This document shows, one piece after another, positions 18,533 through 29,400 of a stretch of DNA of 64,000 bases. The stretch comes from Lysinibacillus halotolerans (GTDB lineage: Bacteria > Bacillota > Bacilli > Bacillales_A > Planococcaceae). The translations under genes were made by a program, and so were the position numbers. The notes under the pieces are model-generated. The model ran no database searches. It was not told where the DNA came from and saw only the letters and a program-made list of their open reading frames with translations. Within the stretch, counting starts at the first letter, position 1. The number at the start of each line of letters is the position of its first letter. The stretch is from positions 1 to 64,000 of the forward strand of contig NZ_RHLQ01000009.1 in the NCBI RefSeq assembly GCF_003711845.1, written 5' to 3'.

Positions 18533-19069
18533 ATGGAGAAAAGATGGTATGTAGTTCATACTTATTCAGGATATGAAAATCGTGTAAAGGCAAACCTTGA
18601 AAAACGTGTAGAAACGATGGGGATGCAAGATAACATTTTCCGTGTTATCGTACCTGAACATGAAGAAACGGATTTAAAAGATGGTAAAAAAAGAACGGTA
18701 ATGCGTAAAGTTTTCCCAGGTTATGTATTAGTTGAAATGATTTTAACGGATGAATCATGGTATGTAGTACGTAATACACCGGGTGTAACAGGCTTTATTG
18801 GTTCTTCTGGTGGTGGTGCAAAACCAACACCTTTATTACCTGAAGAAGTAGATCGTCTATTACGTCAAATGGGAATTACGAAGAAAACAGTTGGCGAGTT
18901 AGACGTTACAGTTGGTGAAGTAGTCGAAGTTTTAGACGGACCATTTGCTCATTTCCAAGGTAAAGTAGAAGAGATTGATGCTGATAAAGGCAAAATTAAA
19001 GTAACAATTGATATGTTCGGTCGTGAAACGAAAATGGAATTAGACTTCGAACAAATTCAAAAAATTTAG
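18533..19069 (+). CDS. nusG: Transcription termination/antitermination factor NusG
   Basis: NusG binds RNA polymerase and modulates pausing and coupling with translation. The 178-residue protein has the NGN domain (residues 1-110: KRWYVVHTYSGYENRVKANL, later RKVFPGYVLVEM and NTPGVTGFIG) and a C-terminal KOW domain (about 125-178: VEVLDGPFAHFQGKVEEID). The start matches Bacillus NusG (MEKxWYVVHTYSGYEN), although its Shine-Dalgarno lies unusually far upstream across a small hairpin. Confidence 0.96.
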   Translation: MEKRWYVVHTYSGYENRVKANLEKRVETMGMQDNIFRVIVPEHEETDLKDGKKRTVMRKVFPGYVLVEMILTDESWYVVRNTPGVTGFIGSSGGGAKPTPLLPEEVDRLLRQMGITKKTVGELDVTVGEVVEVLDGPFAHFQGKVEEIDADKGKIKVTIDMFGRETKMELDFEQIQKI

Positions 19070-19179
19070 GTTTATAAATGAATGTTAGGAACTTACTTAT
19101 ATCTATAGAAAATCGCCATAATAAGCGCGATGATAAACTATCGAAAAGTTATGTTGCCGAAATTGCTTTATAATTTCAC

Positions 19180-19208
19180 TTGCTTATATAAATTAAAAGT
19201 GGTATCAT
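19180..19208 (+). promoter_or_regulatory. Predicted promoter of rplK-rplA
   Basis: TTGCTT at 19180-19185 and TATCAT at 19203-19208 are separated by 17 bp. About 140 bp of leader follow. Confidence 0.5.
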
Positions 19209-19298
19209 TTCATAGGTCAGACCGTCTAAATGATAGTTTGTCAAATTAAAGTTAATCTTTTAATGTTATCGGCAATTAGCTGACAGACAGATATTTGA

Positions 19299-19323
19299 GT
19301 GGGAGGGGCAACCCAATTACCAC
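19299..19323 (+). promoter_or_regulatory. Predicted L1-binding operator in the rplK leader
   Basis: GTGGGAGG opens a structure closed by CCAC at 19320-19323, with an inner GGG-CAA-CCC turn. GUGGGAGG also occurs in the L1-binding stalk of 23S rRNA. A similar element precedes rplA. This predicts translational feedback by L1. Confidence 0.6.
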
Positions 19324-19349
19324 ATCACGGACTTAAGGAGGTGTGTCTC

Positions 19350-19775
19350 GTGGCTAAAAAAGTTATTAAAATTGTAAAACTTCAAATCCCTGCTGGTAAA
19401 GCTAACCCAGCTCCACCGGTTGGTCCTGCATTAGGTCAAGCAGGTGTAAATATCATGGGATTCTGTAAGGAGTTCAACGCTCGTACTGCTGATCAAGCTG
19501 GTTTAATTATTCCAGTAGAAATCACAGTTTTCGAAGACCGTTCTTTCACTTTCATTACAAAAACTCCACCTGCAGCAGTATTACTTAAAGTTGCAGCAGG
19601 TATCCAATCTGGATCAGGTGAACCAAACCGTAAAAAAGTTGCAACGGTTAAACGTGATAAAGTTCGCGAAATCGCTGAACAAAAAATGCCAGACCTAAAC
19701 GCTGCATCAGTTGAAGCAGCTATGGCGATGGTTGAAGGTACAGCACGAAGCATGGGTATTGTTATCGAAGACTAA
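19350..19775 (+). CDS. rplK: 50S ribosomal protein L11
   Basis: L11 forms the base of the GTPase-associated stalk with 23S rRNA. The 141-residue product starts at GTG 19350, behind AAGGAGGTG, giving [20 protein letters not shown]. The N-terminal domain has the proline-rich [18 protein letters not shown] segment; the C-terminal rRNA-binding domain ends in [13 protein letters not shown]-type sequence. An extended upstream frame is not used, since it would run through the leader RNA structure. Confidence 0.96.
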   Translation: MAKKVIKIVKLQIPAGKANPAPPVGPALGQAGVNIMGFCKEFNARTADQAGLIIPVEITVFEDRSFTFITKTPPAAVLLKVAAGIQSGSGEPNRKKVATVKRDKVREIAEQKMPDLNAASVEAAMAMVEGTARSMGIVIED

Positions 19776-19820
19776 TCGTTAACAAGTCCTGGTTACTTGA
19801 TGATGAAGGCTTTTGTTTTG

Positions 19821-19857
19821 GAGGTTGCGGTAAGTTCTTTTTTGAACTCGCAACCTC
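19821..19857 (+). repeat. Two-part perfect hairpin between rplK and rplA
   Basis: GAGGTTGCG (19821-19829) pairs with CGCAACCTC (19849-19857), and inside it AGTTC pairs with GAACT around six T. There is no T run afterwards, so it is not a simple terminator. It may be an RNA processing or stability element. Confidence 0.7.
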
Positions 19858-19862
19858 TATTC

Positions 19863-19888
19863 GTGGGAGGAATATCCGCTAAAACCAC
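19863..19888 (+). promoter_or_regulatory. Predicted L1-binding operator upstream of rplA
   Basis: GTGGGAGG at 19863-19870, an inner GG...CC turn and closing CCAC at 19885-19888 mirror the element before rplK. It ends 20 bases before the rplA start. Confidence 0.6.
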
Positions 19889-19907
19889 AATCAAGGAGGA
19901 AAATATA

Positions 19908-20606
19908 ATGGTAAAAAAAGGTAAAAGACTGCAAGAAGCAGCTAAATTAGTTGACCGTTCAAAATTATATAATGCTGAAGAAGCTATCGCTTTAGCAAAA
20001 CAAACAAGCACAGTAAACTTCGACGCAACTGTTGAAGTGGCTTTCAAACTTGGTATCGATACTCGTAAAAACGACCAACAAATCCGTGGTGCAGTAGTAC
20101 TACCAAACGGAACTGGTAAAACTCAACGTGTATTAGTATTCGCTAAAGGTGAAAAACTTAAAGAAGCTGAAGCTGCAGGTGCAGACTATGTAGGCGATGC
20201 AGAATACATCAACAAAATCCAACAAGGTTGGTTCGATTTCGATGTAATCGTTGCAACTCCAGATATGATGGGTGAAGTTGGTAAACTTGGTCGTGTATTA
20301 GGACCTAAAGGTTTAATGCCAAACCCTAAAACTGGTACTGTTACTTTCGATGTAACAAAAGCGATTCAAGAAATCAAAGCTGGTAAAGTAGAATACCGTG
20401 CTGACAAAGCTGGTATTATCCACGCTCCAATCGGTAAAGTTTCTTTCGATACAGAAAAATTAGTAGAAAACTTCTTAGCTGTATTTGATGTTATTCAAAA
20501 AGCTAAACCAGCTGCAGCTAAAGGTACTTACATGAAGTCTGTTAATGTAACAACTACAATGGGACCATCTGTAAAAGTTGATACTACTAGCGTAACTGTA
20601 CGATAA
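19908..20606 (+). CDS. rplA: 50S ribosomal protein L1
   Basis: L1 forms the mobile L1 stalk that guides deacylated tRNA out of the ribosome. In many bacteria it also represses its own mRNA. The 232-residue product starts at ATG 19908 behind AAGGAGG. It has the conserved [23 protein letters not shown] segment near residues 123-145 and a lysine-rich [17 protein letters not shown] stretch. The preceding RNA motif resembles the rRNA target of L1. Confidence 0.96.
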   Translation: MVKKGKRLQEAAKLVDRSKLYNAEEAIALAKQTSTVNFDATVEVAFKLGIDTRKNDQQIRGAVVLPNGTGKTQRVLVFAKGEKLKEAEAAGADYVGDAEYINKIQQGWFDFDVIVATPDMMGEVGKLGRVLGPKGLMPNPKTGTVTFDVTKAIQEIKAGKVEYRADKAGIIHAPIGKVSFDTEKLVENFLAVFDVIQKAKPAAAKGTYMKSVNVTTTMGPSVKVDTTSVTVR

Positions 20607-20635
20607 TATAGATCGTTTGAAATAAAATATATATG

Positions 20636-20664
20636 TTGACAACGCTCCTCTTTCTTGGTAAGAT
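20636..20664 (+). promoter_or_regulatory. Promoter of rplJ-rplL
   Basis: A perfect TTGACA at 20636-20641 and TAAGAT at 20659-20664 are separated by 17 bp, upstream of the L10 leader. Confidence 0.8.
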
Positions 20665-20669
20665 GGATG

Positions 20670-20815
20670 ACGTTGTGAATATCCATTTGTACCGTAGACA
20701 GTAGGGGTGCTTGCACTTAATTATCCTACCGAGGACATCGAAATCGGATTCTTTTTTAGATGATGAATTTTCCGCCTCTAGTCTACTCTATTGACTAGAG
20801 GCTTTTCTTTTGTCG
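20670..20815 (+). promoter_or_regulatory. L10 leader (L10(L12)4 autoregulatory RNA) with attenuator
   Basis: The segment CGTAGACAGTAGGGGTGC, followed by CTACCGAGG, has the look of the L10 ribosomal leader known from Bacillus. It ends in a perfect 10-bp terminator hairpin (GCCTCTAGTC at 20774-20783, GACTAGAGGC at 20793-20802) with T-rich tail. Excess L10(L12)4 should favour termination. Confidence 0.85.
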
Positions 20816-20850
20816 GTATAAATGACCCATTCTAATAGGAGGTGTCAATC

Positions 20851-21351
20851 ATGGGCAATGCAATTGAAACAAAAAAAGTTCAAGTACAAGAAATCGCTGA
20901 AAAATTCCAAGCTGCTTCTTCTGTAGTAGTAGTGGATTACCGTGGTTTAACTGTTGCTCAAGTTACAGAACTTCGTAAACAACTTCGCGAATCAGGTGTT
21001 GAGTTCAAAGTTTACAAAAACACTTTAACTCGTCGTGCAGCTGAAATCGCTGGTGTTGCTGGAATTAACGAATTCTTAACTGGTCCAAACGCTGTTGCGT
21101 TCTCTAACGAAGACGTAGTAGCTCCAGCGAAAATCATTAATGAATTCGCTAAAAAGAACGAAGCGCTTGAAATCAAAGCTGGTATTATCGAAGGTAACGT
21201 TTCTTCTGCTGATGACGTTAAAGCACTTGCAGAACTTCCATCACGCGAAGGTTTACTTTCAATGCTTTTATCAGTTCTTCAAGCTCCAGTGCGCAACTTC
21301 GCACTTGCAACAAAAGCTGTTGCAGAACAAAAAGAAGAGCAAGGCGCTTAA
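20851..21351 (+). CDS. rplJ: 50S ribosomal protein L10
   Basis: L10 anchors the L7/L12 dimers to the large subunit stalk. The 166-residue product begins at ATG 20851 behind AGGAGGTG. The N-terminal rRNA-binding domain includes [20 protein letters not shown] and [14 protein letters not shown]. The C-terminal helix that carries L12 dimers ends in [11 protein letters not shown]. The three extra upstream codons in frame would overlap the ribosome-binding site and are not used. Confidence 0.96.
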   Translation: MGNAIETKKVQVQEIAEKFQAASSVVVVDYRGLTVAQVTELRKQLRESGVEFKVYKNTLTRRAAEIAGVAGINEFLTGPNAVAFSNEDVVAPAKIINEFAKKNEALEIKAGIIEGNVSSADDVKALAELPSREGLLSMLLSVLQAPVRNFALATKAVAEQKEEQGA

Positions 21352-21431
21352 TCGCAGCCTAAACTTCAAACAAATTAATTTCGGGCAAGTAGCCTAATAA
21401 AATAACCATATCCATATAGGAGGAAAATAAA

Positions 21432-21794
21432 ATGAACAAAGATCAAATCTTAGAAGCTATCAAAGCTATGACAGTTCTTGAGTTAAACGATTTAGTAAAA
21501 GCAATCGAAGAAGAATTCGGTGTAACAGCTGCTGCTCCTGTAGCAGTAGTAGGTGGCGCTGGTGCAGCTGCTGCTGAAGAAAAAACTGAATTTGATGTAG
21601 TACTAGCTAACGCTGGTGACCAAAAAATCAAAGTTATCAAAGTGGTTCGTGAAATCACTGGTCTTGGCTTAAAAGAAGCTAAAGAAGTTGTAGATAACGC
21701 TCCAAAACCATTAAAAGAAGGCGTATCTAAAGAAGAAGCTGAAGAAATTAAAGCTAAACTTGAAGAAGTTGGCGCTTCAATCGAAGTTAAATAA
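21432..21794 (+). CDS. rplL: 50S ribosomal protein L7/L12
   Basis: L12 is the multicopy stalk protein that recruits and stimulates translational GTPases. The 120-residue protein has the dimer-forming N-terminus (residues 1-35), an Ala/Val/Gly-rich hinge (about 36-52, [18 protein letters not shown]) and the globular domain with [19 protein letters not shown]. It follows rplJ with its own strong ribosome-binding site (TAGGAGG), consistent with its higher copy number, and is followed by a terminator. Confidence 0.97.
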   Translation: MNKDQILEAIKAMTVLELNDLVKAIEEEFGVTAAAPVAVVGGAGAAAAEEKTEFDVVLANAGDQKIKVIKVVREITGLGLKEAKEVVDNAPKPLKEGVSKEEAEEIKAKLEEVGASIEVK

Positions 21795-21823
21795 TTTCTC
21801 CATTTACCTATTTTCAATAAATA

Positions 21824-21860
21824 AAGAAAGCTCGTCTATTTTGACGGGCTTTCTTCATTT
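21824..21860 (+). terminator. Intrinsic terminator after rplL
   Basis: AAGAAAGCTCGTC at 21824-21836 pairs with GACGGGCTTTCTT at 21843-21855 (13 bp, one G-U pair), followed by a T-rich tail. Confidence 0.88.
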
Positions 21861-21882
21861 TCTTTGAGGAGGGCACGGTTCG

Positions 21883-22485
21883 ATGTCTGAACATTATTAT
21901 TCAAAAAAGCCTCAAACTGAAAGTAAACCACGCCAATGGAAATTTACATTACTCGGACATACTTTCTTATTTGAAACAGATTCGGGTGTTTTTAGTAAAA
22001 GCGAAGTAGATTTTGGATCCCGTGTTTTAATTGAAACTTTTCAACTTCCTGAAATAGAAGGTGCTATTTTGGATGTAGGCTGTGGATATGGCCCAATTGG
22101 GTTATCGATTGCTAAACAAAATCCAGATCGTACAATTTATATGATGGATATTAATGAAAGGGCAGTTGCGCTAGCGAATAAAAATGCGCAAATAAACGGA
22201 GTTCAAAATGTACGTATTTTTGAAAGTGATGGTCTTGCTGCTGTTGGAGAAGAATTGCCGATTGCCGCAATTTTAACTAACCCACCGATTCGAGCTGGGA
22301 AAGATACGGTCTTTAAATTTTATGACGGTGCTTTCGAGAAATTAACGGTTGGGGGAGAGCTGTGGGTCGTCATTCAAAAGAAACAAGGTGCTCCATCTAC
22401 AGTAAATCATTTAGAAGAAAAGTTTGCAGAAGTAGAAATAGTCGAGAAGAAAAAAGGCTATTGGATTATACGAGCAAAAAAATAA
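21883..22485 (+). CDS. RsmC-like class I SAM-dependent methyltransferase (YbxB)
   Basis: This 200-residue methyltransferase lies between rplL and rpoB, as ybxB does in Bacillus subtilis. SAM motif I is ILDVGCGYGPIGLSIA (residues 63-78), the acidic motif II is MMDINERA, and the catalytic NPPIRAGK (about 137-144) is the N-P-P-[IY] signature of amino-group methylation. The family includes 16S rRNA guanine-N2 methyltransferases (RsmC type), so an rRNA target is likely but not proven for this protein. Confidence 0.88.
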   Translation: MSEHYYSKKPQTESKPRQWKFTLLGHTFLFETDSGVFSKSEVDFGSRVLIETFQLPEIEGAILDVGCGYGPIGLSIAKQNPDRTIYMMDINERAVALANKNAQINGVQNVRIFESDGLAAVGEELPIAAILTNPPIRAGKDTVFKFYDGAFEKLTVGGELWVVIQKKQGAPSTVNHLEEKFAEVEIVEKKKGYWIIRAKK

Positions 22486-22535
22486 TTAACCATTCATTGT
22501 AAGAATGGAAATAAATGAGTATAAGATATAAAATA

Positions 22536-22564
22536 TTGACTTGACAAAATGGCTATGATAACAT
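22536..22564 (+). promoter_or_regulatory. Promoter of rpoB-rpoC
   Basis: TTGACT at 22536-22541 and TAACAT at 22559-22564 have a 17-bp spacer. An overlapping TTGACA (22541) with TAATAA gives an alternative register. About 200 bp of leader follow. Confidence 0.65.
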
Positions 22565-22660
22565 AATAAAATGCAAAATTATTATTTTGTGGGAGTTTGC
22601 CCTTTTGTATGCAATATATTTTATGTGGGTATACTTACCATGAATAAGTTTAGTTTAACC

Positions 22661-22697
22661 GAAAATGAGATCTAAGAAAAGACTCGTTTTCTTTTTG
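22661..22697 (+). terminator. Attenuator-like terminator in the rpoB leader
   Basis: GAAAATGAG at 22661-22669 pairs with CTCGTTTTC at 22683-22691 (one G-U pair), followed by five T, about 70 bases before the rpoB start. It may tune RNA polymerase synthesis. Confidence 0.6.
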
Positions 22698-22768
22698 TCT
22701 TTCGAAATCATACACTATTTAGTTGATTTTGCAAAGACCTATTATCGCTTTAATGAGGGGTGAATGAG

Positions 22769-25700
22769 TTGACAGGTCAACTAGTTCAGTACGGACAACA
22801 CCGCCAGCGTAGAAGCTTTGCGCGTATTAAAGAGGTGCTGGAGCTTCCGAATTTAATTGAGATTCAAACAGCATCTTACGAGTGGTTCCTTGAAGAAGGG
22901 TTGCGTGAGATGTTCCGCGACATTTCTCCAATCGAAGATTTTACAGGCAATCTTTCACTTGAATTCATCGATTATAGTTTAGGTGAGCCTAAATATGATG
23001 TTGATGAATGTAAAGAACGCGACGTAACTTATGCTGCACCATTGCGCGTAAAAGTACGTCTCCACAACAAAGAAACAGACGAAGTAAAAGAGCAAGATGT
23101 CTTCATGGGTGACTTCCCATTGATGACAGAAACAGGCACATTTGTAATCAATGGTGCCGAACGTGTTATTGTTTCACAATTAGTTCGTTCTCCAAGCGTT
23201 TACTTCCACGATAAAACTGATAAAAACGGTAAAAAAGGCTTTGGTGCAACTGTAATTCCAAACCGCGGTGCTTGGTTAGAGTACGAAACTGATGCAAAGG
23301 ACGTAGTGTATGTACGTATTGACCGTACACGTAAACTTCCAGTAACAGTATTATTACGTGCTTTAGGGTTCGGTTCAGATCAAGAAATCATTGATATTCT
23401 TGGTGATAACGAGTATTTACGAAACACGCTTGAAAAAGATAACACTGATAGCACTGAAAAAGCGTTATTAGAAATCTATGAGCGTCTTCGTCCAGGTGAA
23501 CCACCTACAGTTGAAAGTGCAAAAAGCTTATTATATTCTCGTTTCTTCGATGCTAAACGTTATGATTTAGCAAACGTTGGACGTTATAAAATGAACAAAA
23601 AGCTTCACATTAAAAATCGTTTATTCAATCAAACGGTTGCAGAAACTCTTGTCGATCCAGAAACAGGAGAAATTTTAGTTGAAAAAGGTACTACACTTGA
23701 TCGTCGTACTTTAGACCGTATTATTCCTTATTTAGAAAATGGAATCGGCTTCCGTACATTATCCCAAGTTGGTGGGGTATTAGAAGAAGACGTAACGATT
23801 CAATCAATTAAAATCTTTGCACCAAATGATGAAGCGCAAAAAGAAATCAATGTTATTTCAAACGCTTATGTAGATGAAGAAGTGAAAAATATCACACCAG
23901 CTGATGTGATTGCATCGATGTCTTACTTCTTTAACTTATTACATGGTGTAGGAAATACAGATGATATCGACCACTTAGGTAACCGTCGCTTACGTTCAGT
24001 AGGTGAATTGTTACAAAACCAATTCCGTATCGGTTTATCCCGTATGGAACGTGTTGTACGTGAACGTATGTCTATTAATGACACTGCGTCTATCGTACCT
24101 CAACAATTAATTAATATTCGTCCAGTTATTGCATCAATAAAAGAGTTCTTTGGTAGCTCTCAATTATCGCAATTCATGGACCAAACAAACCCGTTAGCTG
24201 AGTTAACTCACAAACGTCGTCTTTCTGCTTTAGGACCTGGTGGTTTAACTCGTGAGCGTGCAGGTATGGAAGTACGTGACGTTCACTACTCTCACTACGG
24301 TCGTATGTGTCCGATTGAGACTCCAGAGGGTCCAAACATCGGGTTAATCAACTCACTTTCTTCTTATGCAAAAGTAAATAAATTTGGTTTCATTGAAACA
24401 CCATATCGTCGTGTTGATCCTGAAACAGGTCAAGTGACAGATCAAATTGATTACTTAACTGCTGACGAAGAAGATAATTATATTGTTGCGCAAGCGAACT
24501 CCAAGTTAAATCCGGATGGAACTTTCGCAAATGATGAAGTTTTAGGTCGTTTCCGTGGGGATAACACAGTATTCAAAAAAGACCGTGTTGACTATATGGA
24601 CGTTTCGCCTAAACAAGTAGTATCTGCTGCCACAGCGTGTATTCCATTCTTAGAAAACGATGACTCTAACCGTGCGCTTATGGGTGCGAACATGCAACGT
24701 CAAGCTGTTCCTTTGTTAAACCCAGAGGCACCATTTGTTGGTACTGGTATGGAACACGTTAACGCTCGTGACTCAGGGGCTGCTGTAGTAAACAAATACC
24801 ACGGTATTGTAGAACACGTTGAAGCACGTTCTATTCATGTACGTCGTATTGAAGAAATTGATGGGAAAGAAGTAAAAGGTGAATTAACGAAATACAAACT
24901 TCAAAAATTCACTCGTTCGAACCATGGTACTTCAATTAACCAACGCCCAATCGTAAAAGTTGGCGATCGTGTTAAACCGAAGGACATTTTAGCCGATGGT
25001 CCATCAATGGAAAAAGGTGAACTTGCCCTTGGACGTAACGTTTTAGTTGCCTTCATGACATGGGAAGGGTTCAACTATGAAGATGCCGTTATTATGAACG
25101 AACGTCTAGTAAAAGACGATGTTTACACTTCTGTTCATATTGAAGAATATGAATCAGAATCTCGTGATACAAAATTAGGACCTGAAGAAATCACTCGTGA
25201 TATTCCAAATGTCGGGGAAGATGCACTTCGCAACTTAGACGACCGTGGAATTATCCGTATTGGTGCTGAGGTTCGTGATGGCGATATTCTAGTAGGTAAA
25301 GTTACACCTAAAGGGGTAACGGAGTTAACTGCTGAAGAGCGTTTATTACATGCTATCTTCGGTGAGAAAGCTCGTGAAGTACGTGATACTTCATTACGTG
25401 TACCTCATGGTGCTGGCGGTATCGTTCTAGATGTTAAAGTCTTCAACCGTGAAGATGGCGATGAGTTACCACCAGGCGTTAACCAATTAGTTCGTGTTTA
25501 TATTGTTCAAAAACGTAAAATCCGCGTTGGGGATAAAATGGCCGGACGTCACGGTAACAAAGGGGTAATTTCACGTATTTTACCTGAAGAAGATATGCCG
25601 TTTATGCCAGACGGAACTCCTGTTGACATCATGTTAAACCCACTTGGTGTACCATCTCGTATGAACATCGGACAAGTTTTAGAGCTTCATTTAGGTATGG

Positions 25701-26323
25701 CTGCTCGTTACTTAGGTCTTCATATGGCAACGCCAGTATTTGATGGAGCCAACGAAGAAGATGTTTGGGAAACAATGGAAGAAGCAGGTATGAACCGCGA
25801 CGGTAAAACAATTCTTTATGATGGTCGTTCGGGTGAACCATTCGACAACCGAGTTTCAGTTGGTATCATGTACATGATCAAATTAGCTCACATGGTTGAC
25901 GATAAACTTCACGCTCGTTCAACTGGACCTTATTCACTAGTTACGCAACAACCACTTGGTGGTAAAGCGCAATTTGGTGGTCAACGTTTCGGTGAGATGG
26001 AGGTTTGGGCACTTGAAGCTTACGGTGCTGCATACACTCTTCAAGAGATCTTAACGATTAAATCCGATGACGTTGTTGGTCGTGTGAAAACTTATGAAGC
26101 AATTGTTAAAGGTGAAAGTGTTCCAGAACCAGGTGTTCCAGAGTCTTTCAAAGTATTAATTAAAGAGCTTCAATCATTAGGTTTAGATGTGAAAATGTTA
26201 ACAGTTAATGATGAAGAAGTTGAACTTCGCGATTTAGACGATGAAGATGAACTTCAACCAACAGATGCATTAAACATCTTACCAGCTAGTGAAAAAGAAG
26301 ATGCTGTAGAATCAATGGAATAA
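22769..26323 (+). CDS. rpoB: RNA polymerase beta subunit
   Basis: RpoB forms one claw of RNA polymerase and the rifampicin pocket. The TTG at 22769 gives [16 protein letters not shown], the start used in Bacillus, with GAGGGG correctly spaced; an in-frame GTG nine bases earlier is too close. The 1184-residue product includes the rifampicin region ([20 protein letters not shown], followed by [11 protein letters not shown]). The residues there are the usual sensitive ones. The C-terminal KPRR-type and [18 protein letters not shown] segments contact RpoC. Confidence 0.97.
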   Translation: MTGQLVQYGQHRQRRSFARIKEVLELPNLIEIQTASYEWFLEEGLREMFRDISPIEDFTGNLSLEFIDYSLGEPKYDVDECKERDVTYAAPLRVKVRLHNKETDEVKEQDVFMGDFPLMTETGTFVINGAERVIVSQLVRSPSVYFHDKTDKNGKKGFGATVIPNRGAWLEYETDAKDVVYVRIDRTRKLPVTVLLRALGFGSDQEIIDILGDNEYLRNTLEKDNTDSTEKALLEIYERLRPGEPPTVESAKSLLYSRFFDAKRYDLANVGRYKMNKKLHIKNRLFNQTVAETLVDPETGEILVEKGTTLDRRTLDRIIPYLENGIGFRTLSQVGGVLEEDVTIQSIKIFAPNDEAQKEINVISNAYVDEEVKNITPADVIASMSYFFNLLHGVGNTDDIDHLGNRRLRSVGELLQNQFRIGLSRMERVVRERMSINDTASIVPQQLINIRPVIASIKEFFGSSQLSQFMDQTNPLAELTHKRRLSALGPGGLTRERAGMEVRDVHYSHYGRMCPIETPEGPNIGLINSLSSYAKVNKFGFIETPYRRVDPETGQVTDQIDYLTADEEDNYIVAQANSKLNPDGTFANDEVLGRFRGDNTVFKKDRVDYMDVSPKQVVSAATACIPFLENDDSNRALMGANMQRQAVPLLNPEAPFVGTGMEHVNARDSGAAVVNKYHGIVEHVEARSIHVRRIEEIDGKEVKGELTKYKLQKFTRSNHGTSINQRPIVKVGDRVKPKDILADGPSMEKGELALGRNVLVAFMTWEGFNYEDAVIMNERLVKDDVYTSVHIEEYESESRDTKLGPEEITRDIPNVGEDALRNLDDRGIIRIGAEVRDGDILVGKVTPKGVTELTAEERLLHAIFGEKAREVRDTSLRVPHGAGGIVLDVKVFNREDGDELPPGVNQLVRVYIVQKRKIRVGDKMAGRHGNKGVISRILPEEDMPFMPDGTPVDIMLNPLGVPSRMNIGQVLELHLGMAARYLGLHMATPVFDGANEEDVWETMEEAGMNRDGKTILYDGRSGEPFDNRVSVGIMYMIKLAHMVDDKLHARSTGPYSLVTQQPLGGKAQFGGQRFGEMEVWALEAYGAAYTLQEILTIKSDDVVGRVKTYEAIVKGESVPEPGVPESFKVLIKELQSLGLDVKMLTVNDEEVELRDLDDEDELQPTDALNILPASEKEDAVESME

Positions 26324-26328
26324 TTATA

Positions 26329-26368
26329 ATAATTGGGCAGGAGAAAGATTTTCTGCCTGCCCATTATT
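26329..26368 (+). repeat. Stable hairpin between rpoB and rpoC
   Basis: TGGGCAGG (26334-26341) pairs with CCTGCCCA (26356-26363), extended by AT-rich flanks. No T run follows, so full termination is unlikely. It may be a pausing or mRNA-processing site. Confidence 0.7.
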
Positions 26369-26448
26369 AAAATACATTATTAATTTTTAAAATTAATGTT
26401 GAGCTTCGGAAAGTCTCAGAGGACTTATACTAAAGGGAGGTAGGCTCC

Positions 26449-29400
26449 TTGATAGATGTTAATGAATTTGAATATATGAAAATCGGTTTAGCTTCACCGG
26501 ATAAGATTCGTTCATGGTCATATGGAGAAGTAAAAAAACCTGAAACTATTAACTATCGTACTTTAAAACCAGAAAAAGACGGTCTGTTCTGTGAACGTAT
26601 TTTCGGACCTACAAAAGACTGGGAATGTCACTGTGGTAAATACAAACGTGTGCGCTATAAAGGCGTAGTTTGTGACCGTTGTGGTGTAGAAGTTACTCGT
26701 GCAAAAGTTCGCCGCGAACGTATGGGTCATATTGAACTAGCAGCACCTGTATCTCATATTTGGTATTTCAAAGGTATTCCAAGCCGTATGGGACTTATTC
26801 TTGATATGTCACCACGTGCATTGGAAGAAGTTATTTATTTTGCATCATACGTTGTAATCGAACCAGGTGATTCTAGCTTAGATAAAAAACAACTTTTATC
26901 TGAAAAAGAATACCGTGCATACCGTGAAAAATTCGGTAACAGCTTCGAAGCGGCAATGGGTGCAGAAGCAATTAAAAAACTTCTAGAACAAATTGATCTA
27001 GAAGAAGAAACAATTTCATTAAAAGAAGAGTTGAAAACTGCTCAAGGCCAACGTCGCACACGTGCAATTAAACGTCTTGAAGTAATCGAATCATTCCGAA
27101 ACTCTGGTAATAAACCAGAATGGATGATCTTAGATGTACTACCTGTCATTCCACCTGAGCTTCGTCCAATGGTGCAATTAGACGGTGGTCGTTTTGCTAC
27201 TTCTGACTTGAACGATCTATATCGTCGAGTAATTAACCGTAACAACCGTTTAAAACGTCTACTTGACCTTGGTGCACCAAGCATCATTGTTCAAAACGAA
27301 AAACGTATGTTACAAGAAGCGGTTGACGCATTAATTGATAATGGTCGTCGTGGTCGTCCTGTTACAGGACCTGGTAACCGTCCTTTAAAATCCCTATCAC
27401 ATATGTTAAAAGGGAAACAAGGTCGTTTCCGTCAAAACTTACTTGGTAAACGTGTAGACTATTCTGGTCGTTCCGTTATCGTAGTAGGTCCAAACTTAAA
27501 AATGTACCAATGTGGTCTTCCAAAAGAAATGGCAATCGAGTTATTCAAGCCTTTCGTTATGAAAGAACTTGTTGAACGAGGCCTAGCTCATAACATTAAA
27601 AGTGCAAAACGTAAAATTGAGCGTATGCACAACGAAGTATGGGACGTTTTAGAAGATGTAATCCGTGAACATCCAGTGTTACTTAACCGTGCACCGACTC
27701 TTCACAGACTTGGTATTCAAGCATTCGAGCCAACATTAGTAGAAGGCCGTGCGATTCGTCTACACCCATTAGTATGTACAGCTTACAACGCTGACTTCGA
27801 TGGTGACCAAATGGCGGTTCACGTTCCATTATCAGCAGAAGCACAAGCGGAAGCTCGCTTACTTATGTTAGCTGCTCAAAACATCTTAAATCCAAAAGAT
27901 GGTAAACCAGTTGTAACTCCATCTCAAGATATGGTATTAGGTAACTATTACTTAACGCTTGAGCGTGCAGGAGCTCGTGGTGAAGGTTCTGTATTCTACG
28001 GTACTGACGAAGTATTAATTGCTTACCAAACTGGTAATGTACATTTACACACTCGCATTGCTGTAAAAGCAAGTTCATTAAATAACCCTACGTTTACAGA
28101 AGAACAAAATAAACAGTTCTTATTAACAACAGTAGGTAAGGTGATTTTCAACGAAATTCTTCCTGAATCATTCCCTTATATTAATGAACCAACAGCTGTG
28201 AATTTAGAACAAAAAACACCTGAGAAATACTTCACAACGTTAACAATTGATGAAGAAACGTTAAAAGAGCTAGAAGCTACTGAAGGTTACAATGAACTTT
28301 CAGAAAATGAAAAAGTAGAAGCACAACGCCAAGCTGTGTTACAAAAACACTTTGCTTCAGTTAAAACAATTAGCCCATTCCGTAAAAAATTCTTAGGAAA
28401 TATCATTGCGGAAGTATTTAAACGATTCCATATTACAGAAACGTCTAAAATGCTTGACCGTATGAAAGACCTAGGATTTAAATATTCAACTAAAGCTGGT
28501 ATTACAGTTGCTATTTCAGATATCGTTGTATTACCTGAAAAAGTTGAAATTTTAGAAGAAGCACAGAAAAAAGTAGATAAAGTAATGGTTCAATTCCGTC
28601 GTGGTTTAATTACGGAAGAAGAACGTTATGATCGTGTCATCTCAAGCTGGTCTGCGGCGAAAGATGAAATTCAGTCTAAACTGATGGACTCTTTACCAGA
28701 TACGAACCCAATCTTCATGATGAGTGACTCTGGTGCCCGTGGTAACGCATCTAACTTTACACAACTTGCTGGTATGCGTGGATTAATGGCCAACCCAGCT
28801 GGACGTATTATCGAACTTCCAATCAAATCTTCATTCCGTGAAGGTTTAACAGTATTGGAATACTTCATCTCTACTCACGGTGCTCGTAAAGGTCTAGCCG
28901 ATACAGCATTAAAAACTGCGGACTCAGGTTACTTAACTCGTCGATTAGTAGACGTTGCCCAAGATGTCATCGTACGTGAAGACGATTGTGGTACTGACCG
29001 CGGCTTAACAATCGGTGCTTTAATGGAAGGCACTGAAGTAATTGAAACTTTAGAAGAGCGTATTATTGGTCGTCATACGAAGAAAACAATTCGTCACCCT
29101 GAAACAGGTGCGGTTATTTTAGAGCGTGATCAATTAATCACTCAAGATATAGCTCGTGAAATCGAAGATGCTGGTATTAAAGAAGTGACAATTCGTTCTG
29201 CATTCACATGTAATACAAAACATGGTGTATGTAAAAAATGTTACGGTATCAACTTAGCAACTGGTGAAGAGGTTGAAGTAGGTGAAGCGGTAGGTATTAT
29301 CGCTGCTCAATCAATCGGTGAACCAGGTACACAATTAACAATGCGTACATTCCATACTGGTGGGGTTGCTGGTAACGATATTACACAAGGTCTTCCACGT

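Noticed and set aside
19797-19907. An N-terminal extension of rplA
   Set aside because: It covers RNA hairpins and an L1-type operator; the 232-residue form from 19908 matches the family.
26341-26448. A terminator between rpoB and rpoC
   Set aside because: The stem is strong but has no T run, and rpoC needs co-transcription; listed as a hairpin only.
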